From contig NC_012861.1 in NCBI RefSeq assembly GCF_000026945.1, positions 2,046,001 to 2,110,000 on the forward strand: DNA of 64,000 nucleotides, written 5' to 3'. This DNA is from Candida dubliniensis CD36. Its lineage: Eukaryota > Ascomycota > Pichiomycetes > Serinales > Debaryomycetaceae. The position numbers were made by a program, and so were the translations under genes. Within the stretch, counting starts at the first letter, position 1. The number at the start of each line of letters is the position of its first letter. Below the pieces are notes generated by a model that saw nothing but the letters and a program-made list of their open reading frames with translations, searched no databases and had not been told where the DNA came from. Below are positions 19,735 to 30,600 of the stretch, one piece after another.

Positions 19735-21285
19735 ATGTCTAGTGATCCAGAAAAAAATTTATCAATGCCAGAAAAGACATCAGTCAATCTGTATCTGTAT
19801 GATACTAACATTAGTACTACTATGGAACCATCATCATCTGGTGGTGAAATTGAATCAACAAAATTAAATTTTATTGATAAATGGGCTCATAAATTAAATG
19901 CAGAAACTAAAGGTATTGAATTAGTTACTGATGAAGAAAAAACTGATAATTCATTTTGGAATTTAGCTACAATGTGGTTAAGTGCAAATTTAGTTATTGC
20001 AACATTTTCATTAGGTGCTTTAGGAATAACAGTTTTTAATTTAGCTTTTGGTCAAGCAATATTAGTAATTATTTTTTTTTCAATATTAGGTGGATTCCCA
20101 GTAGCATTTTTTTCATGTTTTGGATCAGCTTTAGGATTAAGACAAATGTTATTATCAAAATTTTTAATTGGTGATCTTACTACCAGACTTTTCGCTGCCA
20201 TTAATGTTATTGCTTGTGTTGGTTGGGGTGCAGTTAATACCATGTCTTCAGCTCAATTATTACATATTGTTAATAATGGTGCTTTACCTCCTTGGGCCGG
20301 TTGTCTTATTATTGTTGTTTGTACAGTATTAGTGACATTTTTCGGTTATCATGTTATTCATATTTATGAAAAATGGGCTTGGATTCCTAATTTAATTATT
20401 TTTATTATTATTATTGTTAGATTTGCTATGACAAATAAATTTACTAATGAATCTTTTCAACAAGGTGAAACTACTGCTGGTAATGTTTTAAGTTTTGGTG
20501 GTACAGTTTTCGGATTTGCCACTGGTTGGACAACTTATCTGAGTGATTATGTTGTTTATCATCCTCGTAATACTAATCCTTGGAAAATTTTTTTCAGTAT
20601 ATTTTTCGGTTTATTAACTCCTTTAATGTTTACTTTAATTTTAGGAGCTGCTTGTGCTACTGGTATTGCTAATGATCCTCAATGGACTAAATTATATAAT
20701 GAAGATTCTGTTGGTGGATTAGTTTATGCTATTTTGGTTCAAGATTCTTTACATGGATTTGGTCAATTTTGTTGTGTTATATTGGCTTTATCTACCGTGG
20801 CTAATAATGTTCCCAATATGTATTCAATGGCTTTATCAGCTCAAACAGTTTGGTCAGGATTTAGAAAAATCCCTAGAGTAGCTTGGACTATTATTGGTAA
20901 TGGAGCAACTTTAGCAATTTGTATTCCAGCTTATTATAAATTTGAAGCGGTTATGGAAAATTTTATGAATTTAATTTCATATTATTTATCAATTTATGAA
21001 AGTATAATGTTTGCATCTCATTTCATTTGGAATAATGGTAGATTTGATGGTTATGATTATGAAAGATGGAATGATAAACAAGCTTATCCAATTGGTTATG
21101 CTGGAGTTTTCGGTTTTGCTTGTGGAGTTGCTGGAGTGGTTTTAGGTATGAATCAAACTTGGTATAGTGGAGTAATTGGTAGACAAATTGGAGAATTTGG
21201 TGGTGATATTGGATTTGAATTAGCTATTGGATTTGCCTTTATAGGGTTTAATGTGGCTAGATATTTCGAAAAAAAAATATATTAG
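19735..21285 (+). CDS. FCY21: Purine-cytosine permease, Fcy2 family (probably FCY21)
   Basis: A 516-aa, 12-helix nucleobase:cation symporter (NCS1 family) importing cytosine, adenine, guanine and hypoxanthine with protons. The family block FWNLATMWLSANLVIATFSLG (about 73-93) opens the first helix. Then follow SALGLRQMLLSKFLIGDL, GWGAVNTMSSAQ and the substrate-region FATGWTTYLSDYVVYHP (about 261-277). In that block residue 269 is a CTG codon, so it reads TYSSDY, a better fit to the small residue seen before SDY in the family. Two further CTG codons are at residues 19 and 21. In fungi this family mediates flucytosine uptake. The exact paralogue is inferred from gene order next to GCN4. Confidence 0.88.
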   Translation: MSSDPEKNLSMPEKTSVNLYLYDTNISTTMEPSSSGGEIESTKLNFIDKWAHKLNAETKGIELVTDEEKTDNSFWNLATMWLSANLVIATFSLGALGITVFNLAFGQAILVIIFFSILGGFPVAFFSCFGSALGLRQMLLSKFLIGDLTTRLFAAINVIACVGWGAVNTMSSAQLLHIVNNGALPPWAGCLIIVVCTVLVTFFGYHVIHIYEKWAWIPNLIIFIIIIVRFAMTNKFTNESFQQGETTAGNVLSFGGTVFGFATGWTTYLSDYVVYHPRNTNPWKIFFSIFFGLLTPLMFTLILGAACATGIANDPQWTKLYNEDSVGGLVYAILVQDSLHGFGQFCCVILALSTVANNVPNMYSMALSAQTVWSGFRKIPRVAWTIIGNGATLAICIPAYYKFEAVMENFMNLISYYLSIYESIMFASHFIWNNGRFDGYDYERWNDKQAYPIGYAGVFGFACGVAGVVLGMNQTWYSGVIGRQIGEFGGDIGFELAIGFAFIGFNVARYFEKKIY

Positions 21286-21739
21286 ATAAATAAATAGACA
21301 ATTAGATTAGACTAGACTAGACTAGACTAGACTAGACTAGACGGTTATGGTTATGGTTATGGTTATTGTGGGTGTGTGTTTTTGTTTTGTATATTAGATA
21401 TATCTTGTATTAATGTTAAATGAATAATTATTTTATTATTGTATTATATCTAATTAGTAATTAGTGGAGATTTTTTTTTTTTTTTACAGAGATTTCAATA
21501 TTTTACAACTTTAATTGGTGATGGAATTAGAAGAAGGATTGTTAATATTTGAGAATTGAGTTCTTTATTTTTAACAAAAACAAAAACAAAAACAAAAACA
21601 GGGGAAGAAAGGCTCATAGCTATATCAACGTTAAAAGAGAAATTAATTAATTAATTCTGGGGGGGATATGCAAAACCGTGCCCTCCCTCACTCCCCATAA
21701 ATTAGTCTTAGTCCTCCTCCCCAAATGGAACAAAAATTG

Positions 21740-21774
<35 letters not shown>

Positions 21775-21908
21775 AAAAAAAAAAATATGTATGGAGAGAG
21801 ACAGATCTCAAACAAACCAGATCTATAATCACCACCACCATTACCACCATTACCATCATCATTTCCTTTTTTTTTTTTTTTTATTAATTATTCAAACTAT
21901 ATATTAAA
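21286..21908. other. Gene-free region permease to TUM1
   Basis: 620 bases with an AGACT tandem repeat (about 21308-21342), four TTATGG units directly after it, a poly-T run, AAAAAC repeats near 21577-21600 and (AAC)n near 21739-21770. It presumably carries the TUM1 promoter. Open frames here are repeat shadows. Confidence 0.55.
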
Positions 21909-22952
21909 ATGTCTAAATCATTTTTAACAACAATTACACCATCAGCATATCGAGTATTATTATCTACATCAAACCCTACTAAAAGAGTAATTCCAATTGA
22001 TGCTACTTGGTTTATGCCTAATGATCCTAAAAATGCTAAACAAGAATTTATTAAAGAACGTATTCCTGGACTGAAATTTTTTGATTTAGATTATTATATT
22101 GATAAAAATAGTTTATATCCTCATATGTTACCAAAAGATTTATCAATTATTGAACAAATATATTCAAATTTAAATTTAAATTTAAATGATTCATTAGTAA
22201 TTTATGATAAATTAGGTATATTTCTGAGTCCTAGAATTGCTTGGACTTTTTCATTATTTGGTCATAACAAAGTATATTTATTAGATAATTATTTAAATTA
22301 TAAACAATCACAATATCCCCTTGATAAAAATCCACCACCACCAGAACAACTATCACCACCACAAGCACCACAACAACTATCACCAGAAAATCAAAATGAT
22401 AACGATATTGTTAAACTTGATGCAAAACAATTTAAACAAAATTATAAACAACAAGTTATTGAATATGAAGAATTATTACAATTAATTGAAAATAAAAATT
22501 TAAAAGATTATTTACTTTTAGATGCTAGATCATTAAATCGATTTATTGGTAAAATTAATGAACCAAGACCAGGTTTAAGTTCTGGTCATATACCTGGAGC
22601 AATTAATTTACCATTTAATTCATTATTAAAAAATAATTCAACTAAACAATTTAAAAGTAAACAAGAAATTATTAATATTTTTCAAACTTTATTAAATAAT
22701 CATAATAATAATCATAATCATAATAATCACAATAATCATAATAATAATAATAATAGATTTGATGATTTAATAGAAAGAAAAATATATCCTAAAGGAATTA
22801 TAGTTATGTGTGGAACTGGAGTTACTGCAGTTATTTTAAAATTTGCTATTGAATGTATTTTAAAATTAAATTTACCAGTTCGAGTTTATGATGGTAGTTG
22901 GACAGAATGGGCTTCTAGAGCTCCATCAGAATATATTCAAAAAGATGTTTAA
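21909..22952 (+). CDS. TUM1: Tandem-rhodanese sulfurtransferase Tum1 (mercaptopyruvate/thiosulfate)
   Basis: A 347-aa protein with two rhodanese domains. The N-terminal inactive domain (about 20-140) includes PIDATWFMPND, ERIPG-x-KFFDLDYYID and PHMLPKD. The C-terminal domain (about 180-340) has LLDARSLNRFIGKINEPRPG, GHIPGAINLPF and the active loop MCGTGVTA with its catalytic Cys, then YDGSWTEWA. Yeast Tum1 moves sulfur for tRNA wobble-uridine thiolation (the Urm1 pathway). CTG codons at residues 55 and 106 fall where the family has Ala/Ser (IPGA-FFD and F-S-APR), supporting Ser decoding. A Pro-rich linker and an Asn-His repeat make it longer than yeast Tum1 (304 aa). Confidence 0.92.
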   Translation: MSKSFLTTITPSAYRVLLSTSNPTKRVIPIDATWFMPNDPKNAKQEFIKERIPGLKFFDLDYYIDKNSLYPHMLPKDLSIIEQIYSNLNLNLNDSLVIYDKLGIFLSPRIAWTFSLFGHNKVYLLDNYLNYKQSQYPLDKNPPPPEQLSPPQAPQQLSPENQNDNDIVKLDAKQFKQNYKQQVIEYEELLQLIENKNLKDYLLLDARSLNRFIGKINEPRPGLSSGHIPGAINLPFNSLLKNNSTKQFKSKQEIINIFQTLLNNHNNNHNHNNHNNHNNNNNRFDDLIERKIYPKGIIVMCGTGVTAVILKFAIECILKLNLPVRVYDGSWTEWASRAPSEYIQKDV

Positions 22953-23223
22953 AAATATAAATTGTTAAATCAAGAACATCAAGAAAATCAATAAGATATA
23001 TAAACAAACAAACAAACAAAAAAAAAAACTATAATAAACTAAACTAAACTAAACAAAACTAAAGTGGAAATGTTAAATGTAAATACTACTACCACTAATA
23101 ATAATAATAGTAATAATGATTGAGCATATAATTGTGACAAACTATGAAATAAAAAATGCAAATTCCTTCCTGCCCCACCCTCTTTTTTGGGGGGGTTACA
23201 GATGTTGATTTAATCTTGTTTTG

Positions 23224-24294
23224 TTAATGATTTGGTTCAGGTATTGATAAATATTTATATTTCTTTTTAGTTATATCAAACAAATCATTCAATGCATCAT
23301 CATCAACAAACCAACTTACTCTACCAGCAGCACCTTCATTAACAATTGAACTTGGTAACCCCTTTTCTGGTCTTTCCATAATAGTTTTAATGATTGGTGC
23401 TTTAGTTAATCCTTCAACAACAAATGTTACTCTTGATGAATGACATATAACTGGTATAGATAAAGTAATTCTATTTTCTGGACCCAGAGGAGCATTTGAT
23501 ACTGGTAAAACCCAAGCTAATTTTTCTCTCAATTGTTCACCATGATTTGGAAATAATGAAGCAATATGACCATCTGGTGCACAACCTAATAAAAATAAAT
23601 CAAATAAAGGTAATTTTACTGAATCTTTTTTAGCAAAATTATTAATCAATTGTTTTTCATATTCATCAGCTGCTTCTTGAGAATCATTAATTAATGATTC
23701 ATCAACATGGAAAATTCGAGGTTTTTTATCACCAGTAATTAAATCAAATATTTCTCGTTTAGCTTGACCATAATTTGAATCATTACTTTTAAACGGTACT
23801 AATCTTTCATCAGCAAAATAAATATCCCATTTATCCCATTCAATATATTTTTGTCTTGGTAATAATCCTTGATGTAAAATTTTTATTAATGAACCACCAG
23901 AAATAGCAATTTTAAATCTAATTTCTTGTTTTTTTTGAATCTTCTTTTCCTTTTTAGGTCTAGTACTGCCACCACTACCACTACCACCACCACTACTACT
24001 ATTATTATTATTATTATTATTATTATTGTTATTGTTGTTCAATTTAGGTGATGATCCATTTCTTGATAGTGGAGTATTTAATGTTGAACTTGATGTCAAT
24101 TCTATACCACTTTGACTATGTCTTGGGGTATGTAAAGGGGTATTACCTGATCTTTGTTTGATTAGTTCAATTTGATCAAGATCAGTAGTATTGTAAAGAG
24201 TTTGATTTTGAGCAGTAATAATATGATCAGCAACAGCATCAGCAACTCCTAAAAACTCTGGAAATGAATAAATTAATGGAACTGTTGTAGTCAT
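23224..24294 (-). CDS. 6-phosphogluconolactonase-like protein (Sol family)
   Basis: A 356-aa protein of the glucosamine-6-P isomerase/6-phosphogluconolactonase fold. Family blocks are FKIAISGGSLIKILHQGLL, WDIYFADERLVPFKSNDSNYG, LLGCAPDGHIASLFPNH, ENRITLSIPVI and GAAGRVSWFVDDDAL near the C-terminus. The enzyme hydrolyses 6-phosphogluconolactone in the oxidative pentose-phosphate pathway. An insertion of about 60 residues rich in Ser, Asn and Gly (about 50-115) sits after the N-terminal helix; S. cerevisiae Sol1/Sol2 (linked to tRNA export) also carry an insert, while the enzymes Sol3/Sol4 do not. The catalytic blocks look intact, so lactonase activity is likely. A symbol is withheld because Candida SOL names are ambiguous. 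Confidence 0.85.
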   Translation of the reverse strand: MTTTVPLIYSFPEFLGVADAVADHIITAQNQTLYNTTDLDQIELIKQRSGNTPLHTPRHSQSGIELTSSSTLNTPLSRNGSSPKLNNNNNNNNNNNNNSSSGGGSGSGGSTRPKKEKKIQKKQEIRFKIAISGGSLIKILHQGLLPRQKYIEWDKWDIYFADERLVPFKSNDSNYGQAKREIFDLITGDKKPRIFHVDESLINDSQEAADEYEKQLINNFAKKDSVKLPLFDLFLLGCAPDGHIASLFPNHGEQLREKLAWVLPVSNAPLGPENRITLSIPVICHSSRVTFVVEGLTKAPIIKTIMERPEKGLPSSIVNEGAAGRVSWFVDDDALNDLFDITKKKYKYLSIPEPNH

Positions 24295-26384
24295 GATGTG
24301 TTTTAACAGTAAAGAATAACAAAATTGTAAATTGCAAGTTGTTTTTTTTCTTTGTCTTTGTCTTTGTTGTCCACCGTTGGTTAGTTGTTGTTGTTGGTTA
24401 GTTGTTGTCGTTTGGTGTTTTTAAAAGTTAAAAAAGGAAAAAAAAAAAAAAAAAAATTTTATAATATGGTAAATTTGGGAAAAAAAAAAAAAGGGAGACA
24501 GAGACAGCAGAACAACAACTATTAATATTTATGTTAGTAGGTAGTGTTATTTGATACAAATATAATGATAGGTTGATTTTCTTCTCTGTTTTATTAATCT
24601 TGCTATTATAATAATATATTAGTTATCTTGATTTTAATCCTAACCCTCTTTTCCCTTTCTTTTCGTTTTGATTTTGGTTTTGGTTTTGGTTTGTTTATTT
24701 CAAGTTAATATCTAATATATTGTTTATTATTATTATTATTATTATTGAATTGATTGAATAGGTCTAAATATATTTGGTTTTTTTTTTTGGTAACTATCAG
24801 ATTAGCTTTAAGGGGGATGCCTGCTTTGAACAAAAAAAATTTCTATCAATCAAGGGCAAAGTTTTAATTATTTATATAACTTGGACTTTTAGTTAATATT
24901 TGTTGGCCGTATATAATATATAACTTGTAGAAGAACAAAAGGAAAAGGAAAACGGGTTGGATAGTAGAAATTTCAAAGAATGTTAGAGAGTTGCATACAT
25001 ACAATTTGTTTGTAAATATTGAGAATATGACTTGGTGATACATAATTCATATATAGTACGATTCTTAGCATCCGGGGAGAGGAGGAAGGTGAAATGGTAT
25101 TTCATATCAATTTCCATATTGGGTCTACTATATGTGAGTGTCTAAAACTGTAGTGATTTGTTACCTGGGGGGATTGTTAACAATTTGAAATAAATGAATT
25201 GCAGCATGCTAGATGCAATGAAAAATATTCCGGCGACACCCTAGTATTGTACTGGTTAATTATTATATACCATCCACAATGATGACCACACTAATGAACT
25301 TAGTTATGGCAATATCAATTTACTCACAATCATTATCTACATTAATTAATGTTATCAATTTCTGAAATTTCATTTCAAAAAAAAAAACATATACATATAC
25401 ATATATAGAAACAACTAATTCCAACATTCTCTAGAAATATAGTTGTTTAGTAAAAGTTGCATTTCCTTTTGGTTGACTTTACAATAATCCCGAGATAAAA
25501 CGTTTTCAATTCAGAAATTGTTCCAAAATCATCATCATCACAACTAATATTCAACAATTACTTGTCAAAAAAAAAAAAAAAAACAAAAGAAGATTTCGTT
25601 TCCAATAATGAACTGTATAGAAAAGTAGAAATTAGAAATTCCTGGGCGAAGGGCATATATACAACTTAAGAATTAAATTGGAATTTAATTGTTTTCATCT
25701 TTTTGGTATCAACTTGGTCTGGGCTCATTTTAATTCTTCAATACAATCATTTCTTGTAATTACTGGAACAAAGGAAGTATCTAACACCACCTACCGATAT
25801 GGTACGATTTTCATTAGTAATGTCTGATATTGCTTTATAGGAAGAATGGTGATGCAAAGATTCCCCCCAAATTGTCTTTGCACCCAACTTCTACAAACAG
25901 TCGAAAGACTATACATTCTAAAACAATAATACTTCATATCATTCAAGTCATAAACTCACTCCTTTTTCTTCGAAATTGTAAATATCTTAGGTACTCAATT
26001 AACAAACTTCAAAGATCACCAAAAATAACCCACCAATGATCCATTAACAATCATTTCTGATGATCCCTTTTTCTTTCGTTTGTTTTTTAAATCAAAGTTT
26101 CCTCTAGAAAGTTCTTCTGTTAATCACCTGACTTGGGGGGAAGGGGGGCGGCGGGCTGGGAAGGGTCGTGTTTCCGTGATAAAATGAATGACACACTTTA
26201 ATCCTTGCAAGGGCAAATCATAAGAAAAAGGGAGGGGGGAGGGAAACGGAGCGACATGGATAAATATCATATAACATACAACTAAAGCAAAGCAAAGCAA
26301 TCAAATATATTAACACTTTATCAACATCATCTTTTTCTTTTATTATACTGTGTTGTTGTTATTACCCATAACTATCTTTGAAAA
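24295..26384. other. 2.1-kb gene-free divergent region
   Basis: Between the Sol-like gene (minus) and the PI31-like gene (plus) I find no supported gene. The 69-aa frame at 25830-26039 lacks an ATG start and any motif. A G-rich block at 26135-26165 could form a G-quadruplex near the PI31-like promoter. Long terminal repeats were looked for because of a TGTTGG at about 24899, but no matching end or target duplication was found. Confidence 0.55.
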
Positions 26385-27389
26385 ATGACTATTAATAATT
26401 ATTTCCAATTGACATTTTATTTGGTATCTCAATATATGAGTGAAATATATCCTACATCTCAAGGGTTTAAACAAGTTCAATTTACTGATGATACTAAACT
26501 TAAACAAGTGAAATTATTTAAAGGTGAAGAACAATTATTAATATTAAGTTTTACAGAAATATCTGAAACTCAATCATTAGTTAATGTATTAAATATTGCT
26601 GGTAGATTAGATAATGCATTAATTAATTGGGAATGGTTTATTACTGGTAGTAATGATTCAATTAAATTTCCTATTGATGATGATAATAATAATAATAATA
26701 AAGAAATTCCTCAAGATTTGATTGAAAAATTTAAAACAAAATTTAGATTACTTGTTGATGATGAAAAAGTTAGTTCTATTTTCAGTAATACTTCTTCTAA
26801 AGGTCCAATAATTGAAGAACATACCGATTCAGAAAGTATTAGATCACCAACTCCAGAATTACCATATAATCCACCACCACCACCACCACCACCACAAGCA
26901 CCAACCTCTGCACATCCTGATAATTCGATATTTACAGGATCATCTGCTCCCGCTCCTACTACGAAAAGACCTCTGGATATGCCTGATTTTGATGATGAAT
27001 ATGAAATTAAAAGTCCACCACCACCATTAACTAATCAATTGGGACGTGGCAACAATAACAATGTAGTGCCATCAATTGGATCTGATGATTTAAATCCTCC
27101 AGGAATTCCTCAACATCCTACATTAACACCATTTATAGATCCTTTACAAAACTCTCAAAATCATCATCAAGGAATGTATCCTGCTTTAGACCATCCAATA
27201 TTTGGTCAACGACAACAACAACAACAACAAGGTCCTAATTCAAGAGCTCCACCTGGTGCTAGATTTGATGATCCATTTGGAGGAAGTTCTTCTGAAGGAC
27301 CTTTTGGTGGTCCACTGGGTGGTCCTTTTGGTGGTTCACTGGGTGGTCCTTTTGGTGGTTCACTGGGTGGACATTTCGGTGGTATTTAA
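26385..27389 (+). CDS. FUB1: PI31-like proteasome regulator (yeast Fub1 homologue)
   Basis: A 334-aa protein. The N-terminal ~115 residues resemble the PI31/FP fold, with GFKQVQFTDDTKLKQVKLFK, LLILSFTEISETQSLVNVLN and a LINWEWFITG strand. The C-terminal half is Pro/Gly-rich: a run of nine prolines near 163-171, DMPDFDDEYEIKSPPPP, ARFDDPFGGSSSEGPFGG and (GGPFGGSLGG) repeats. A Pro-rich tail ending in an acidic-Phe/Gly motif is how PI31 and Fub1 bind the 20S proteasome and modulate its assembly or activity. The GGSLGG repeats use CTG codons, so they read GGSSGG here. The N-terminal domain seems slightly short, so an undetected 5' exon cannot be excluded. Confidence 0.75.
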   Translation: MTINNYFQLTFYLVSQYMSEIYPTSQGFKQVQFTDDTKLKQVKLFKGEEQLLILSFTEISETQSLVNVLNIAGRLDNALINWEWFITGSNDSIKFPIDDDNNNNNKEIPQDLIEKFKTKFRLLVDDEKVSSIFSNTSSKGPIIEEHTDSESIRSPTPELPYNPPPPPPPPQAPTSAHPDNSIFTGSSAPAPTTKRPLDMPDFDDEYEIKSPPPPLTNQLGRGNNNNVVPSIGSDDLNPPGIPQHPTLTPFIDPLQNSQNHHQGMYPALDHPIFGQRQQQQQQGPNSRAPPGARFDDPFGGSSSEGPFGGPLGGPFGGSLGGPFGGSLGGHFGGI

Positions 27390-27630
27390 AGTTGGTATAT
27401 CAATAAAAAGTTGTTATTGTTGTTGTTGTTGTTATTGTTGTTGTTGTTGTTGTTTTTTCATTTCTTAGTATAGTATAGTTTGGTTTTTTTATAGCTTATT
27501 ATTATCAGGATAAATTGGAATATCTTATAGGGTGTGTGTTACAATTGTAAATCAAGTTAAGGTATTAATCTCTATTAATTTAAACTATATAATAAAATAA
27601 ATACAACAACAACAACTACTACTATTACTA

Positions 27631-30600
27631 CTAAAATCCAGTAGCTTCTTGGAAATCTTGTTCAGTAATATTTGAACGATGACACATTTGTTGGAAAATA
27701 CTATTTTCACTATTAAATAAATTCCAAGGAGTATCAAATTCTTTAATTTCACCTTTATCTAATACTAAAATTCGATCATAATTAATGATTGTTTTCAATC
27801 TATGAGCAATACATAAAATGGTACAATCTTTAAATTCTTTAATAATTGTGTGTTGAATTTTAGAATCAGTTTCATAATCAACTGAAGATGTAGCTTCATC
27901 AAGAATTAAAATTCGAGAATCACGAACTAATGCTCTAGCAAAAGCAATTAATTGACGTTCACCAAGAGAAAAATTTGATCCTTCTTCTTCCACAGTTTGA
28001 TCTAAATGGAATTTATGTAATGTTGAACCAACACCATCATCATCATCATCATCTTCTTCTTCTTCTTCTTCTTCTTTCTTTTTATCATCTTTTTTATTAT
28101 TCTCAATTTTTGGTTTGATTTGTTTCTTTACAATATCTAATCTTGATTCTTCAATTAATCCTGTACGTCTTAATGCATCCCAAAGTTTATCATCAGAATG
28201 TTCATTAAATGGATCCAAATTTTTCCGAATTGATCCTCGGAATAATACTGGATCTTGAGGAATAATTGATAATTTTGATCGAAGATCTTTTAAACCTAAA
28301 GTTGAAATATCAATATCATCAATAATAATTTTCCCCGATTCTAATTCTGATAATCGATATAATGCTGTCATAATTGATGATTTACCAGCACCAGTTCTAC
28401 CACAAATACCAATTTTTTCCATTGGATTAATTTTAAATTTCAAATTTTTTAAAACTAATGGTAATCCAGGTCTATAAGCTAATGAAGCATTATCAAATTC
28501 AATGGCTCCTTTATTGGGCCAATTTGGTGGTGGAGTATTTTCTGTGATTATATAAGGAGCCTCTTTTGGTAAATTTTGAGCATAAGTATGTAATCTTTCA
28601 GCAGAATTCATTTCATTTTCAACTTGAGTATATGTTCTAATAAGCATGGATAATTGTCCAGCAATTTGGAAAACATATGATACAATTAAACCTACTGATG
28701 AAGCACTAATATTGAAAACTCGATTAACACAAAGTAAAGCAATCAATAAGGCAAAAAGAGCAGCAACAAAATCCATATGAATAGCTAACCAACGTTGATT
28801 AGCAATAGTAATATAATAAGCTTCATTCATTCTATCAATCAAATAATTGTTTTTCAAGGCAAATCTTTCAGTTGCATGATATGCTTTAATAGTAATCATC
28901 CCACTTAAAGTTTCATCAAAATTATTATAAACTAATGATCTTTGAATAGCTTCTAAACGTTTAATTTCTCTTGCTGAAGCTTGATAATAATTGGCAATAC
29001 TAACAAATAAAAATCCTAAAAATGGTATAGCAATTGCAAACCAAGGAAGATAAATAACACATAAAATTAATACTCCAATAATATTGGCGAAAACAAATAA
29101 GAAAAATCTTAATTGATCACCAATTTCATTATCTAGAACATCAGTATCTTTAGTAAAACGATTCAAAATTCTCCCCATAGGGGTAGTATCCATAAATGAC
29201 ATGGGGGCATGTAAAACTTTTTTCACTGCCATTACATTCAACATTACAGCAGCAGTATTGGTAATATATACCAAAACAATAAATTCCAATGTTAAAAGAA
29301 TAAATGATAAAAATGCAAACATAATATAAATACCAATATAAAATTTATCTGGTTGATTGAATTTATGAGCAGTCCAAAAAGATAACCAAGTATTAGTGAA
29401 AATTTGACAAAATGTCGCCAAGACAATAAAAGTTAATAAAATTGGAACAATAACCCAAGGTGAAAATTTTCCTGATCCTAAAACAAGATATTCTTTATAA
29501 ACACTCAAACTAATGGCATTAACAGCACGATCTTCAGCTTCAATTAATGTCCCATCAGCAGTTTTATCAACATTAAATTCACGATGACGTCCTTCTTCAT
29601 CTTCTTCATCTTTTTCATCTGGTTGAGTTCTTTGAGTCACTTGTCTTTGAATCATTTTCCTTTCTTCTTCAAGTTCATCATCTAATGGGTCTTCATCTCC
29701 AAACAATTCATTCTCTTCTTGTAGCTCTTCTTGTTCTTCTTCTTCTTCTTTCTCGTCGTTTTCTTTCTTTGATTCACTATTGTAAGCCATTAATTTACTA
29801 AAACTTTCATTAGTTGCTTGTAATTCTTCAAATTTCCCAACATCAATAGTACCATTAGGATTTAAAAAAATAACTCTATCAGCAGAACCAATTAATGATA
29901 ATTGATGAGTAGCCAATATTCTTGTTTTATTTTTCAATAAATCTAAAATACAATTATTCATAATATGTTTCCCGACACGAGCATCAACTGCACTTAAAAC
30001 ATCATCCAATAAAATAATGTCTTTATTAGCATATACAGCACGAGCTAAATTGATTCTAGCCTTTTGACCTCCAGATAAAGTAATACCACGTTCACCAATT
30101 TCAGTTCTATCTCCAGCAGGTAATATTTCTAAATCAGCTTCCAATGAACAAGCATAAATTACTTTATTATATTTTTCTTCATCCCATTCTGATCCAAAAA
30201 TAATATTTTCTTTAACAGTAGTGTTTTGTACCCAAGGATATCCACAAAGTAATAAAGATCCATTAACATTGACTGATCCATTAGTACGTTTCATAAATCC
30301 AGAAAGAGCATTCAATAATGATGATTTACCTGAACCAATTAATCCAGTAATAACAATAAATTCACCTTTTTTCACTTTAATATCAATATCTTTTAATCCT
30401 TTAAAAGTAACCTCCTCCTCTTCAACTTCTGTGTCTTTACTACTAGCTATTGTTGAATTTCCATTTTCTTTAGAATATGATTTCTCACTAGTAACTTCAT
30501 GAGTTGAAGTTATGACATCAACATGATTTTCTTCTTCTTCTTTTTTTTTTTCTTCTTTACTATTAGCTTTTTTCTCATCAGGGGTTTCTTCATCAGCAAA

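Noticed and set aside
24896..25560. Possible solo LTR starting TGTTGG near 24899 and ending in CAACA
   Set aside because: No matching terminus with a 5-bp target duplication could be found.
25830..26039. 69-aa frame in the 2.1-kb gap
   Set aside because: It starts with TTG, has no motif and no coding-like composition.
26200..26220. CAAGGGCAAA as an Rpn4/PACE-like proteasome element before the PI31-like gene
   Set aside because: It differs from the Candida-type GAAGGCAAAA motif at several positions; too weak to call.
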